From Hybos culiciformis (taxonomy: Eukaryota > Arthropoda > Insecta > Diptera > Hybotidae), in the NCBI GenBank assembly GCA_964007475.1, contig OZ023273.1:22741557-22805556 (forward strand): a stretch of DNA of 64,000 bases, read 5' to 3'. The translations under genes and the position numbers were made by a program. Positions 14,601-26,970 of the stretch are shown piece after piece (position 1 is the first letter of the stretch; each line of letters starts with the position of its first letter). The notes under the pieces were generated by a model. That model saw only the letters and a list, made by a program, of their open reading frames with translations, was not told where the DNA came from and did no database searches.

Positions 14601-15354
14601 AAGGTTTAATAATCCATAAATAAAACTGTGTCAAACATTTTTTTTTTTATTTAAACCAATAATAGAAAAAGTTTAAATTTAAAACTCTCTTCTGACCTTG
14701 TGGGTATATAATATCGTTTTCAAATTTAATCATCGTAAATTCGAATGCTCGAGTCAAACAATAATGCTACATTAATTTTTTTTGCAATCAAATCCAAATT
14801 TAAAATATCTTAAAAAATTTATAATGTGAATTACTGAAAATTAAAACTGAAAGTTAACATTTTCCTTTCTTTTTGTGAGAATTTTTTAAGGTAGAGATTT
14901 TACAAAATATTAGATTAGCATTAGATCTTTTGGAATGACGAAGAGAAAATTAACTTGGGGTTATTTTAAAAGCTTTTACGAATTTATTTTGTTCTTTATT
15001 ATTTATGTACAGGCAGGACCTACACATTAATAGAAAAAAAAAAACAATTCGCTTGATGACTTTTTGAAAAACCGCACTGTAAATTCTCGGTTTGACATAA
15101 AAATTTCAATGATAAGGTAAAATGTTAGGTGTTAAAAAGCACTTAATGAAAGTATAACTTCATAAAAATAATGACATTAAGTTTTTTACTCGTAAGATGA
15201 TATTTAAAAATAATTTTTAAATGAAAAATTAATGTTTTTACATCTATAGCAATAGAGATTTTTATACTTAAAAGGAGTTCCTCTAATTATTATATATTAT
15301 TATATATTACATTTTATATTACATATTATATTATTATATATTAAATATTATATA

Positions 15355-15516
15355 TTTTTAACTTAAAGTTTTCATAAATGATGTTTTTAAGGTTAAAATC
15401 TGTACAACGATGTTAAACAATATTAATATCGTTTGTTTTTAACTTAAAGTTTTCATAAATGATGTTTTTAAGGTTAAAATCTGTACAACGATGTTAAACA
15501 ATATTAATATCGTTTG
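15355..15516. repeat. exact 81-bp tandem duplication
   Basis: Two head-to-tail copies (15355-15435 and 15436-15516) read identically, including the word GTACAACGATGTTAAACAAT in each. The lack of divergence indicates a recent slippage or unequal-exchange event, or an assembly stutter. Confidence 0.93.
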
Positions 15517-15630
15517 TTTTTGTTTACATTATTTCTTACAAAAATAACATAAATAAATATTAGTTTTTTTTTCTTTCTTATAAAACTAAATTGATCTAAG
15601 AAATAAAGTAAACATACCTTTTAACAATAC

Positions 15631-15652
15631 ATATATATATATATATATATAT
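15631..15652. repeat. (TA)n microsatellite
   Basis: Simple alternating TA tract of about 22 bp. Confidence 0.9.
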
Positions 15653-16591
15653 TTTATTGTTGTGTTATAGAGAAATATAAATTGACCGCTCAAAATGTAC
15701 ATTAGCTGCAACACTTATAATTTTCAAACATCAACATCCCTCTTTTAGAAAATAATTTCAAGATGAAGAAAAAAAAATCTAATCATGCATTATGCAGAAA
15801 GAACTTTTTATTGAAGTTGTTACAAAGTGTAGATGTAACTAAAATAGTCCTTCATAGTGTCCGATAAGATAATGTAGTAGAACTTTGTTAAGAAACAGGT
15901 ACATTTGTATTTGTGTATAACGAGTTTGGGTTAACCCAAAACGAAGAACATGGTAGCAACTATACCTATATACCATGACTACGACCATTACCTTAAAGTA
16001 AATATTTAAAAATCATACTAATAGGTGTGTCGAATAAAATTTACTTTATATATTGTAAATATATGGGAATTTTATATTCATTATACCCAGATTAGTTTTA
16101 GCATAACTCATTTAAAAAAATATATATGTATATTTGCAATAAAGAATAACAATTTTAAAGAAAACCACAAACTACTTCAGACTACTTTTAGCAAAAAAAT
16201 TATAATATTTTTCTTTCTTATATTTTCTTATAATATCATTGACCTTCTTTTTGTGAAACGAAGAAATTGTCTTTCTGTTCCATTTTCTTTTCACATTCAA
16301 AAATATATAAAAGCTAAGAATACAAAATAACAAATATTGTCCACAGACGACTTTATCCTTTTCGTATAAAAATATATATAATTAAATAAAATTGTTCAAA
16401 AATATTTTTGTTTAATTTGTATTTGGGTTTTTTTTTTTTATTAGTTTAAAATTATTTTTTTAATAAATATTTTTATTTAATATTGAAAATGTTCATGATG
16501 AAAAAAAATTGTTAATTAAATTTAAGAAAAAGAATACACATTGTTGACTTAAAAATATTATTTTTTTTTCTAACATTAAAAAAAAATGTTC

Positions 16592-17201
16592 GGGTTGGTG
16601 ACGAAATTCCTTATGCCAAAATTCTTTATCCAAAATTCTTTTTCCAAAATTCACTATGGACATAATCCACTGTGGACAAAATTCACTATGGACAAAATTC
16701 ATTAGGGACAAAATTCGATATGGACAAAATTCATTAGGGACAAAATTCATTAGGGACAAAATTCATTAGGGACAAAATTCTTTAAAAAAATATTTTTAAT
16801 TGAAAAAAATTAAAAAAAAAAGGCGTTTCGGAAAAATGGAGACCGCTGCCGTAATTTTTTTGGAAAAGGTCAAATTTTTTGGAAAAGGCCAACTACCCTG
16901 TTTCTTTATTTTTTCAATTTAAAGTAGGGACCGACTAACTCACTACGTCCTTGTCGTGCTCGTGGTACCTGTGTAACGCAGATAGTGAATTGAATTTTAA
17001 TAAAAATGTAGAATTTTACAAAAAGAATTTTTTCATAGTGAATTTTATCCATAGCGAATTTTGTCCATAGTGAATTTTGTCCATGGTAAATTTTTCCCAT
17101 AGTGAATTTTGTACATAGTGAAATTTAAAAAAAGAATTATTTTCGAAAAAGAAGAATTTTGTCCATTTGAATTTTGGGATGAGGAATATCGTCACGATCC
17201 C
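16592..17201. mobile_element. foldback-type element with tandem-repeat arms (family i)
   Basis: The left arm (about 16600-16790) is a tandem array of a word like ATGGACAAAATTCACT. The right arm (about 17020-17180) carries the same array in inverted orientation. The extreme ends match as an inverted repeat (GGGTTGGTGACGAAATTCC against GGGATCGTGACGATATTCC). The flanks AAAATGTTC and AAAATTTTC agree at 8 of 9 positions, consistent with the 9-bp duplication of foldback/Mutator-type insertion. The middle (about 16800-17020) is short and non-coding. Open frames across the arms only translate the repeat. Confidence 0.75.
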
Positions 17202-17210
17202 AAAATTTTC

Positions 17211-20200
17211 GTATGAAAAATTAAGAAAAATTTTGAAATTCCAAAAGCTTCCAAATAACTTCTGTAAATATTTATAATTTAATTTATTTATTTAATTACA
17301 TAAATTTGCATTTAAATTCTTTAATAATACCCGGTTAGCCTTATACGAATAATATAAAAATAATTTAAGTTATTAATTGAAAATTTAGTAAAAAAAAAAA
17401 ATTTATCAACTTTTCTTTGTGAAACTCCTAAAATTTTCCAAAAACATAAATAAGTACACAAAAGCATAAACCGCATTTACTTCAAGTATAAAAAAACAAA
17501 TTAATTAAATTCAGATTAGCTACATTAACAATACTATTTAATTTACTGAATACCGACCAACAAATAAAAAAAACGTCAAATTATAAATTAAGACAACTAT
17601 AAGTTATTAGATTTTCTTAAAATAAATTTATTTTGCGACTGTAAAAATACGTGATTTTAATTCATAAATGTTAGTGAATACAGCAAAATGGCGTCATTTG
17701 AATCTAAACATTGAAGTGCCAAAATTTTAAATTTTTGTTCTATACACAATGAATTCATTACCAAAAATATAATAAATACATGAATGTATATATAATTTTT
17801 AAGATATAAGATATACATAATATATAATGTTTAATATGAAATGTACAATACATGATCTGCTGCTGTGTTCAAAAATTATTTATATATTGAAATTTATTTT
17901 ATTTTCCTTTTTTTCCATTTGTACCATTTGTATCTAAAACAATTTTTCATATATATTAATTCTAGGTCATCGCATTTCGTATAAATTGTATCTAACCTAA
18001 AATAAATACATATATATTTATTTATATTATTAGTACATACGTACATATACTTATGCATATAACATTAAATTATGTAATGTAAACGACGACGATATTAATA
18101 CATCCTAATGTTATGTTCTATATATTTTATAAACACATAATCTTTGTAAAAAAAAAAATCGATTTATAAAAATATAAATAATTTAAAATTATGGTTTTAT
18201 AGCTCATATTTATATACATATATTACTCATAATGATGTTTATCTATACTACATATATCACATATAATATATCATAAATATAGCATATAATTATGTATAAT
18301 ATTTATAATCTGTTGAAGTATAAAACCAAGAGGACATTGTCCTTAAATATACTATTTATTATTTAAAGCACTTTTCTTTAACTTTTCTTTAACTTCCCTT
18401 TATATATTCATATAATATTTTCAAGTTTTATACATTAGAATTTAGAAAATTATTGTGCTAATATCAAAACATCCAATGTGATAATATAAATATTAGTTAT
18501 AAATAAATAATATAGAACGTTTAATGCATTTGTTTTTGTATTATACGTGCTTATATATTCTTATAATAATTTTTATATACTCTACACTTTACTGCAGCAT
18601 ATTCAAACTATCAAGATTTTGTTTAATTTTTGTTTAAGTCTACAATCATTAATTTGAAATAACTTAAATAAATGTTCCCTACACCGAAAAGAATTTGTCC
18701 ATCATTCTCAAGAGATTTTTGTCTGTTGATGGAATTTTTGTCCGTATCTTTTGAAACTACGAAATTTAAATGTAAAAATATCTACCCAATTAATTGTTTA
18801 GTATAAATAAATATTGCTGAAGGATCTGTGAATTTCATGATTCGTTCTAAATTGTGAATTTCATGATTCGTTCGTCTGTTGAGTTAACCTTACACAATTT
18901 TAATGATTTGGTCGAAAATCGAAAAAAAATTAATTTTTTTATAAATTTCTGACTTTTTAAAAATATGTAGGTATATGTACATAAATAAAAAAAAAAATTA
19001 ATTCGTGTTTGAAATTTCAAATATATGTACTTACAAAATTGTATACGACAAAGATCATATTAATATAATTTTTTAACATTAAATTATTAGCTGAATTCAA
19101 GTATTAAATTCAACATTTTGACTGTTCCCATGACTATTGTCCTAAAAGAATATTATTTGATAAATTAAATGAAAAGAATTAACAATTATCTATATTTATA
19201 TGTATTTATATATATTATATTAAAGAATTCAAATTGCAAAAAAAAATATTTATTCAATGTAATATCATTTAGAAAATTAATATTTACATATCATATAGTT
19301 ATAGTTTTTTTGAAATTGGACTAGAAGTGGTTTGTTTTCATACAATCTTTGTCGAATTCTGCACCGCCTTTTATTTGCTTTAATATAAAACAAAAATAGC
19401 AAACAGGAAAATATTTTTAATTTTCGGTTCCAGGGTTCTGAAGTCTGATATTTTTTGAAATGAAGAGTTTTTTTTAAACAGTTATTGGTCATTGTTCCAT
19501 AAACTACGTATATGTGAATGTTTAAAAGTTATTAATTGCTTGAAGAAATATATAAATATTATGCAAAAATTTAATGTGAATTTGGTCAATCTAGCATTCT
19601 AATTTTCAGTTTGCATTCTTATATTCAAGAATATTATTTTAGAAACTTTCTTCTCAATAATATACGTAAACTAAATACTAAGTATATTTCTTGCATTCGT
19701 AGCATCTACCATTACTAGAAACAGTAGTTATAAAAATTATTAAATACGATTCATAATTATTTTATTATATAATCACTCCACATTTTATATCGTTTTCTTA
19801 TAAAAATAAAGATTCACATTTCCGACGGAAATACAAAAGCTTTTCACATTCTCTAATTATTTTTATATTCCTGAAGCTTTGTAAATAGCTTTTGAGGTTA
19901 ACAGGAACAAAAAGTCATCCATTGGTTGGAAATAAATGTATATACAGTTGTACATATATTAAATTTTTTTTTTTATTTATAGATCATCCACACCTGAAAG
20001 GGTGGAGTTTCACCTTTCGAAATATACTTTCAGGTTTTATTCTCACAAACTTACTTTTTTAGGTGCAAAAACACACCTATCAACAAATGTGTATCTAAAA
20101 GGTGCGCACAAGAAAATTTTCCAACATCAGCAGAAAAATTTTTTTTTTTAACAAGAATAAAATTACATAATGTATAATATGCAGGGTATATACTACAAAA

Positions 20201-20958
20201 TACATATACCTACCTATTTAAGAAACTTTCCTAGGTACATAAGAAAAATATAATAAACGTGCTGAATAATAAAAATAAATAATATTCTATGTACCTATAA
20301 ATTTTTATGAAAATTTTTTTGAATTATCTACCATTTTATATGGTTTTGGGCAACTTCAATATTATTATATAATATTCTTGGACCCTAGGACTGTAAAACA
20401 TCATTCACTTAGTTATTCTTGATTTGGGATCTAAAAATTTAGATAAAGCCTTTAAATTTATAATATAATTAATGTAAAGTATATGAAATTATTTAAATTC
20501 AAGTAAATATGACAATTTCTATAATAAATAAATAAAAACCGAAGACGAAAAAAAAAGATGAAGATGTAAAAAATGCTCTTAATATGAAAAATAGATTACC
20601 TTTTTAAATTTAGAAGTGAACTTTTTAAGAATGTTTGAGTAGAAATCAAAATAAGTAGAAATATAGAAGTATAAACATTGCAATTGAATGTGTTTTTGAC
20701 AGCCAATGGGAAATATGTATAAATATCATATTTATAATTAAATTTTTGTACATAACAATATTTTAAGTAAGAAATGTTTTTGCTTTTTATTTATTGAAAA
20801 ATTAATAAATAATTTTATTCAAAAATGTTACAAACAATTTATTATATTTTATAAAGAGATATTGTGCAGAAAATAAAGTCTTCGAATATTATCAGTAAAC
20901 AATTTTTTTTTTAAATTTGTATGAAGTTTCGTATGAAATTTAAATGCAATATTTTCAG
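17211..20958. other. AT-rich spacer
   Basis: No recognisable gene. A short tandem duplication around GTGAATTTCATGATTCGTTC lies at about 18826-18870. The rest is low-complexity AT sequence. Confidence 0.5.
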
Positions 20959-21140
20959 ATCTATCACATAAAACATGCTATAGGATCAAGATTTTCAAGA
21001 ATGGATGTGGAATTTGTTCCAATGTTGCTATATAATTATATACAATCGAATAACAGTGTATTCCACACTATTATTATACTGAGCAGGCGAATATCAGAAA
21101 TTAATAACTTAGTAAAATGCATTACACTACAGTATAAGAT
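20959..21140 (+). CDS. candidate internal exon, unknown protein
   Basis: A 182-nt segment is open throughout (beginning IYHIKHAIGSRFSRMD). It is preceded exactly by a 3' splice-site-like ATTTTCAG and followed exactly by a strong donor, GTAAGT. The translation is less Phe/Lys/Asn-skewed than neighbouring chance frames. No family was recognised, and no partner exon is obvious within several kilobases. The coincidence of both splice sites with the open frame is the only evidence. In DNA this AT-rich, chance is a real alternative. Confidence 0.25.
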
Positions 21141-21649
21141 GTAAGTCTAAATTATATTATAACATATATTCAGACTTTCCATACAAACCTTTAAACCTTT
21201 ATCAAACTCAGCTGATCACATTCAAAATAAAATGTTTGTTTGCATCTTTTTTTTTTAATTGAACAGGTGAATGGACTTGCCCGTAGTCTTACTAATTCAA
21301 CAACCATTTAACATATGCAATTGTTTTTTTTTAATTAAGTAAAATATAATTTCATGTATAAATTTAAAAAAATTATGAACTTTTCTTACAAAAATAAATT
21401 CATTTTATATAAAACGAAATACAGTGTTTTATTTTTATAATTTTTTTTTTTTTGTATATTCATATTTAAAAAAAATATAAGAAACCAAGCTGGGTATTGG
21501 GGAAACATCATAAATTCATAACTATTATTCAACTTGCGTGACATAAAGCAGATGAAAATTATAGCTTTAAGCACAAATTGTAATGAGGAAGTAAAAATAA
21601 AAATATGTATGTATGTATACAAAATGTACATTATATATATACATAGATA

Positions 21650-21832
21650 GAGTACGATTCAAATCACTTGACCAATCCGTTATGCAAAGCTTTCCCTTTC
21701 CATTACAAAATTCCATACAAAATTGCATGAGCTTTTTTTCTTAAATAATTTCCCCTAAATTTTGTATGGAATTTTGTAATGGAAAGGGAAAGCTTTGCAT
21801 AACGGATTGGTCAAGTGATTTGAATCGTACTC
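21650..21832. mobile_element. perfect-hairpin MITE (TA target, Tc1/mariner-like)
   Basis: Two arms of about 75 bp are exact inverted complements, starting GAGTACGATTCAAATCACTT on each strand, with a central loop of about 30 bp. The element is flanked by TA on both sides (21648-21649 and 21833-21834), the target dinucleotide of Tc1/mariner-type transposases. It has no coding capacity. Confidence 0.9.
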
Positions 21833-22702
21833 TATTATCATAATTTTATATTAAAATATATTTAATAATAAAAATATAAATAATAAAGTCGACACAACGT
21901 TGACACAAAAAAAAATCAATAAATATTTTTGTGTGCATTGAATTAATATTTTGTTAAAGCGTTATTTTCTGGCAGCATATGCTGAAAATCTTGTATTTAA
22001 TACTAAATATTTAAGAACTTGCAAATGAATTGTAGCAATAATTGCTACTTGAAAATTATAGTTTTTATAGCTTTTTTAGCGAAAAATATTGCTAAAAATC
22101 ATGCAATAAAATTTATTAAAAAGAAAAAGTATTTTCTTAATCATTTAATTTCATAATCATTGAGTATCGAAAAATAATTTTAAGAGGCAACATTTTTGTT
22201 TAAAAACTTGACCGTTTTCACGAAACCTACAGATGATAATAAAAATCAATGACACAAGTTTACTTTCTAAGAAAAGTATATTTTTAACAAATTAAATTTT
22301 GAACATAGTTTCAGTATTTTACTATTTATTTCAAAAAAAAAAAATTTTTATAAATAAGAAAAAATTTATGTTTTTACAAAAATATTGCATATTTAGTTGA
22401 AAATAAAAATGTTTTTTTATTTGCATGAAACCACAAAATGTTTATATGTACACTGAATAAAAACAACCAGCTATGAATTTGAAATCAAAACTACAAAATT
22501 TTCTGGTAGTATAGGCTCAAAATCTTGCATTTATTATTAAATACATAATCGGTCCAAAAATATATGACAAATGAATTGTAACAAAATTTGCTATATGTAC
22601 ATAGAAAAAAAATAACCAGGAAATATATCTGCCGCAACTATCTGTTTTTTTCAGTATACTATCAAAAAACTATTTTGCAAACATTTTTATTTAGTTACAC
22701 TT

Positions 22703-23103
22703 TCAATTTAAATTGTTTCCTGTTTGAATTTTAAACTCGACTGATAAATCTTCATCTTCATTTGTAAATATGATATCCACTACGTTTTTGATCGTTGACT
22801 ATTTTACACCATTAATTAAATTAGCTACCATTTCAATTAATATTTCATTTTTAGTTTCGTTTATTTGGCAATTTACTAATGGTGTTATGATATTTAATTT
22901 TAAACCCATACTTATTTATTTTCTTGATACCATATGAATTAAATATGATCTGGAATGTGACATAACATAACCATAATGTATCATAACCGGTGAATAAGCG
23001 CGTAAATGTTCTTCCTTAGGGTGTATAAATTTTAAATCCTTAGATGTTGCTATGAAGTTGCGTCTAGTTATACAGCAAAATTTTTGTGATATATTTTTGG
23101 TCT
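22703..23103 (-). pseudogene. candidate degenerate terminal exon, unknown protein
   Basis: On the minus strand a good acceptor (TTGTTTCAG, ending at 23104) precedes a frame reading ETKNISQKFCCITRRN and continuing through HLRAYSPVMIHYGYVM to about 22919. It then carries on in the same frame past a TAA, through a further protein-like stretch, a TAG, and an acidic segment, ending near 22703. The composition is more protein-like than chance frames nearby. Two in-frame stops would make it a pseudogene, or the frame may end at the first stop. No family recognised. Confidence 0.3.
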
Positions 23104-23134
23104 CTGAAACAATAGAAAAAAAAACGATTTTCAA

Positions 23135-24292
23135 ATCATATTATATACGAAAACAGTTTTGAAATTTAAATTTAAGAATTATTTGCTATTTTATAAGAAA
23201 CAAGCAAATAATACATATAAAAAACTAAGAATTAATGGATATGGATGTAAATCACAATGTTTTTTTTTTAATTTTAAACCTTTGCGACTCTTTCGGTATA
23301 TACGATCGAAAAACATTGAAATAAGATATAATATCATTATTTCAACGAAATAAAAATAATTGAGATATTAATTTTCTTTATTCTTCTGAGATCAAAGAAA
23401 AGATTCTCTAAAAGTTATTTCAAGGAGAGAATAAATATTAAATTTTCACTCTTAGTATGAAGGAAATATTATTCAAAGAACAAACAAATCCATCATTTTT
23501 TATATCAGGATTCTTAATTTCAAAATTCATAGTTTCATTAATCATAATTTCTATGTTTTTAATAAAGAGTTTTTTTTTTAATGTTGAAAAGCAATAAATT
23601 CTCAAGTTAATCTTTTTTAATAGACCTTTTTTTCCTGGTAATACCTAATAAAAAAAAATTGTGACGAAAGTGTCCACATCACACAGGATTTTTATGTGGA
23701 TTTAGGGAGGAATGTTATTTCCCAAAGGTATTAAAGTATATTTAAATGCTTTAGTTTTTTCATATCTTCCATGCTTTGGTATTATTTATTTTTTTTGACC
23801 ATTTTTCAGAACTAAAACAAATATCTTCAGGCTAAAAAGTCATAATCAAAAGTCTGTTGTGAATTTGAAATGAAATCTTATAGCATCCTTTTTGTTTGTT
23901 AGTGTTTTTTTTTTAAATAAGAGATAATGTAGGTAAATTTACTTTAAATTTACTTATTTTTATCGATATTTTATTTAAGAAAAGTGCAAATTACGAAAAA
24001 TTTCGCTTTATGAAAAATTTAGCCAGCTTAAGCCCTTTTTTGATTGGGTGTATGAAAACCGTGTAAAACATTTTTAATTAACACTGAATTTATAAAATAG
24101 TGAATCAAGAGTACTTTTGGAACCCAATTTGAATTATGTAGTAATAAAATTTCTTTTTTCAAAATATTTTCTAATTAAAAATTATTTATATACATAAATA
24201 TTCATAAGAAAAAAATACATATTATAAGTATATACAATGTACATATAGCATATGATAAAAAGTTTCAAAAACTTTAATTGCATTTTCTTGTC
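23135..24292. other. AT-rich spacer
   Basis: Nothing coding or repetitive was recognised between the candidate exon and the hAT cluster. Confidence 0.5.
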
Positions 24293-24300
24293 GCTATATA

Positions 24301-25698
24301 CAGGGGTGGCCAGACTTTATCGCGACAGGAGCCGAAATTACAAAAATCAGAATTGTCGAGAGCCGCAATTAGAAATTGTTTTAAATATCGTCGGTCTTAT
24401 GCAAAAATCACGAAACTGCAAAACATAGTTTTGAGAAAATTGTATTTGAATTTTTTTTTTTTTAGTACGTTTTGGTACTTTCGGGAAAATAAAAATAGTC
24501 TTGCGGATAATTTAAGAGCTTTCGACTTCCAACTTTGAACATATTAAAATTTTAGTTTTTTATAATTTTTCTACAATATTAGGACCAGAGAGTTGAACCG
24601 ATATTTATTTCGGTTCGGTTTTGGTTTCGTTCCTCAAATTTTTTTGTGTTCCGGTTACGTTTCGGTTTAGTATTTTTTTTTTCGTTCCGGTTACGGTTAC
24701 GGTTTCGGTTACGGTTACACTATTATTTTTTTAATTTTTTCTAAAAACTGACAAAAATGCAGTAGAATAACATAATCTAAAGCGACATAAAATAAATTGC
24801 ATTTATGTCATCTCAGTATTTTCGGGGACGGATTCTTTGGCGTTTTCGTATGTTAAGTATACAAAATATATACATTACATTATTTTGTAATATTTACAAA
24901 TATGTAAAAGGGGGAGTTTGAAATAGTAATTTGTACCTCCAAAATTTTTCATGCAAAGTTCACTAATTTTAGGAAAAAATTCATTTTGTATATCTTACAC
25001 ACATGAAAACCCTAAAGAAAAACAAAATTATAGCGGCACAACAACTTTCTATTATGAATTCAGATACAAATATTAATTACAAAATAAAGAACAAAAAGGA
25101 CTTGAAATAAATTTATCTGGGACTTAATCTAAATTTAGTTAAGCTCAACACTATACAACACTATAATTACATATACGAACATTGCGGATTTTCACTTTTC
25201 GGATTCTAAAATATATCAAAAATAAGTTAAACATTTTTCTTGGATGTAAAAAAATGTCTAAATGTAAGCACAATTTTTTCTTTTGTAAAAAAAACTAAAA
25301 GATCGAAAAAGAAACCGAAAAAAATTTCGTTCCGGTTTCAGTTACGGTTTTTCGTTTTTACTAAATTTCGGTTCGGTTACGGTTACGGTTTGGCATAAAA
25401 TTTCGGTTTTTTCCGGTTTTCGGTTTTCGGTTCAGTTCCGGTTCAAGTCTCTGATTAGGACAAAACGAGACCGACAATATGTAAACTGTCTTTATTGTCA
25501 TTTTCATTTATCTTTATTTTCATTCATAATTTATTTAAAAAAATTCGCATGCATGTTTATTTATAAAGAAAAATTATATGACATAAGAAAACGATTTTTT
25601 TAAATCGTATTTTTTATAATCAATTTTTAAAAATATTTTTTCGAACGTGGCTAGAGCCGCAGTGAAGAAGAATGAGAGCCGCAGTTTGGCCAAGTATG
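24301..25698 (+). mobile_element. hAT-like MITE, copy 1 (interrupted)
   Basis: Starts CAGGGGTGGCCAGACTTTAT and ends with the complement of CATACTTGGCCAAACTGCGG, so its ends share a TGGCCA-containing inverted repeat. Without the nested element (24586-25453 plus one TSD) it is about 520 bp. The flanking word CTATATA precedes it (24294-24300) and follows it (25699-25705). An inverted sister copy follows immediately. The open frame at 24278-24538 crosses the terminus and is not a gene. Confidence 0.82.
24586..25453. mobile_element. nested hAT-like MITE with CGGTT-rich subterminal arrays
   Basis: Termini CAGAGAGTTGAACCG (left) and CAGAGACTTGAACCGG (right, opposite strand) are flanked by a perfect 8-bp duplication ATTAGGAC at 24578-24585 and 25454-25461. 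Both subterminal regions are packed with CGGTTACGGTT/CGGTTCGGTT words, the type of repeated motif that can serve as transposase binding sites. There is no coding capacity. It inserted into copy 1 of the surrounding MITE, so it is the younger event. Confidence 0.9.
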
Positions 25699-25706
25699 CT
25701 ATATAA

Positions 25707-26213
25707 CATACTTGGCCAAACTGCGGCTCGCGAGCCGCATGCGGCTCTCGTTCTTCTTCACTGCGGCTCTAGCCACGTTAAAAATTGATTTTAAAAAATA
25801 CGATTTAAAAAAAAACCGTTTTCTCATGTAATGTATTGGTTGTCATATAATTTTTCTTTATAAATAAACATGCATGCGAAATAAATTATGAATGAAAATA
25901 AAGATAAATGAAAATGACAATAAAGACAGTTTACATATCGTCGGTCTCGTATTGTAGAAAAATTATAAAAAACTAAAATTTTAATAAGTTTAAAGTTAGA
26001 AGTCGAAAGCTCATAAATTATCTGCAAGATTATTTCTATTTTTCCGAAAGTACCAAGACAAAATTCAAATACGATTTTCTCAAAACTTTGTTTTGCAGTT
26101 TCGTGATTTTTGCATGAGACCGACGATATTTAAAACAATTTCTAATTGCGGCTCTCGACAATTCTGATATTTTTAATTTCGGCTCCTGCCGGGATAAAGT
26201 CTGGCCACCCCTG
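25707..26213 (-). mobile_element. hAT-like MITE, copy 2 (inverted, adjacent)
   Basis: Reverse-complement sister of the element at 24301-25698, running from CATACTTGGCCAAACTGCGG to ...GGCCACCCCTG. Only the 8-bp spacer CTATATAA separates the copies. The same word recurs after the outer end (26214-26221). Copy 2 lacks the nested insertion and so gives the uninterrupted structure of the family. Confidence 0.85.
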
Positions 26214-26449
26214 CTATATAATATCATTCTTGCTAGATGATAAATTTTTGATACTCAAAGGCAAAGAACGTTACAAAATTTTATTAAAAAATTATACTTA
26301 ATTCAGTTCTTCTATCGTCGATAAGACTAATTTTTATATATTAATAGGAGATATTTACTATAATTTTGAATCAATCTATGCTCATTATTTTTACCATTAT
26401 TTAAACCATGTAGCATTATCGTCTTTAATATTTGTATAAACTTTAATCA

Positions 26450-26762
26450 AAAAGCATGTATATAAAGAGGAATCAGTCCCATACAAAAAAAAGAATTAAA
26501 ATAGTGAAACAAAAAATCCATATCACAACCCCATGAACTTTTTTTTTGTATTTTTTGAGAATTCCACTCTCACAAAAACTTTTAAAACTTTCAAAATTGT
26601 ATAGAACTGGTGTTATTTTGAAAGTTTTAAAAGCTTTTGTGAGAGTGGAATTCTCAAAAAATACAAAAAAAAAGTTCATGGGGTTGTGATATGGATTTTT
26701 TGTTTCACTATTTTAATTCTTTTTTTTGTATGGGACTGATTCCTCTTTATATACATGCTTTT
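26450..26762. repeat. long perfect inverted repeat abutting the assembly gap
   Basis: Arms of about 145 bp (26450-about 26603 and about 26620-26762) mirror each other almost base for base around a loop of roughly 20 bp, both reading AAAAGCATGTATATAAAGAG at the outer edge. Eight bases later the N run begins. It may be a palindromic MITE or an assembly fold-back artefact at a hard-to-sequence hairpin. Confidence 0.85.
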
Positions 26763-26770
26763 GCTTTAAT

Positions 26771-26970
26771 NNNNNNNNNNNNNNNNNNNNNNNNNNNNNN
26801 NNNNNNNNNNNNNNNNNNNNNNNNNNNNNNNNNNNNNNNNNNNNNNNNNNNNNNNNNNNNNNNNNNNNNNNNNNNNNNNNNNNNNNNNNNNNNNNNNNNN
26901 NNNNNNNNNNNNNNNNNNNNNNNNNNNNNNNNNNNNNNNNNNNNNNNNNNNNNNNNNNNNNNNNNNNNNN
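26771..26970. other. assembly gap (200 Ns)
   Basis: Exactly 200 N characters, probably a fixed-size placeholder. Any translation crossing it is meaningless. Confidence 0.99.

Larger units (their letters stand above)
12985..16582. other. AT-rich spacer with minor repeats
   Basis: No gene recognised. Contains an 81-bp tandem duplication, a TA microsatellite and a GC-richer 150-bp patch (listed separately). The 101-codon frame at 16025-16330 has random AT-rich composition. Confidence 0.5.

Noticed and set aside
16025..16330. 101-codon frame as a gene
   Set aside because: Composition is that of random AT-rich DNA, with no splice context and no recognisable motif.
24640..25440. Possible interstitial telomere repeat (GGTTAC)
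   Set aside because: The motif is irregular, does not match the usual insect TTAGG repeat, and lies within a TSD-bounded element.
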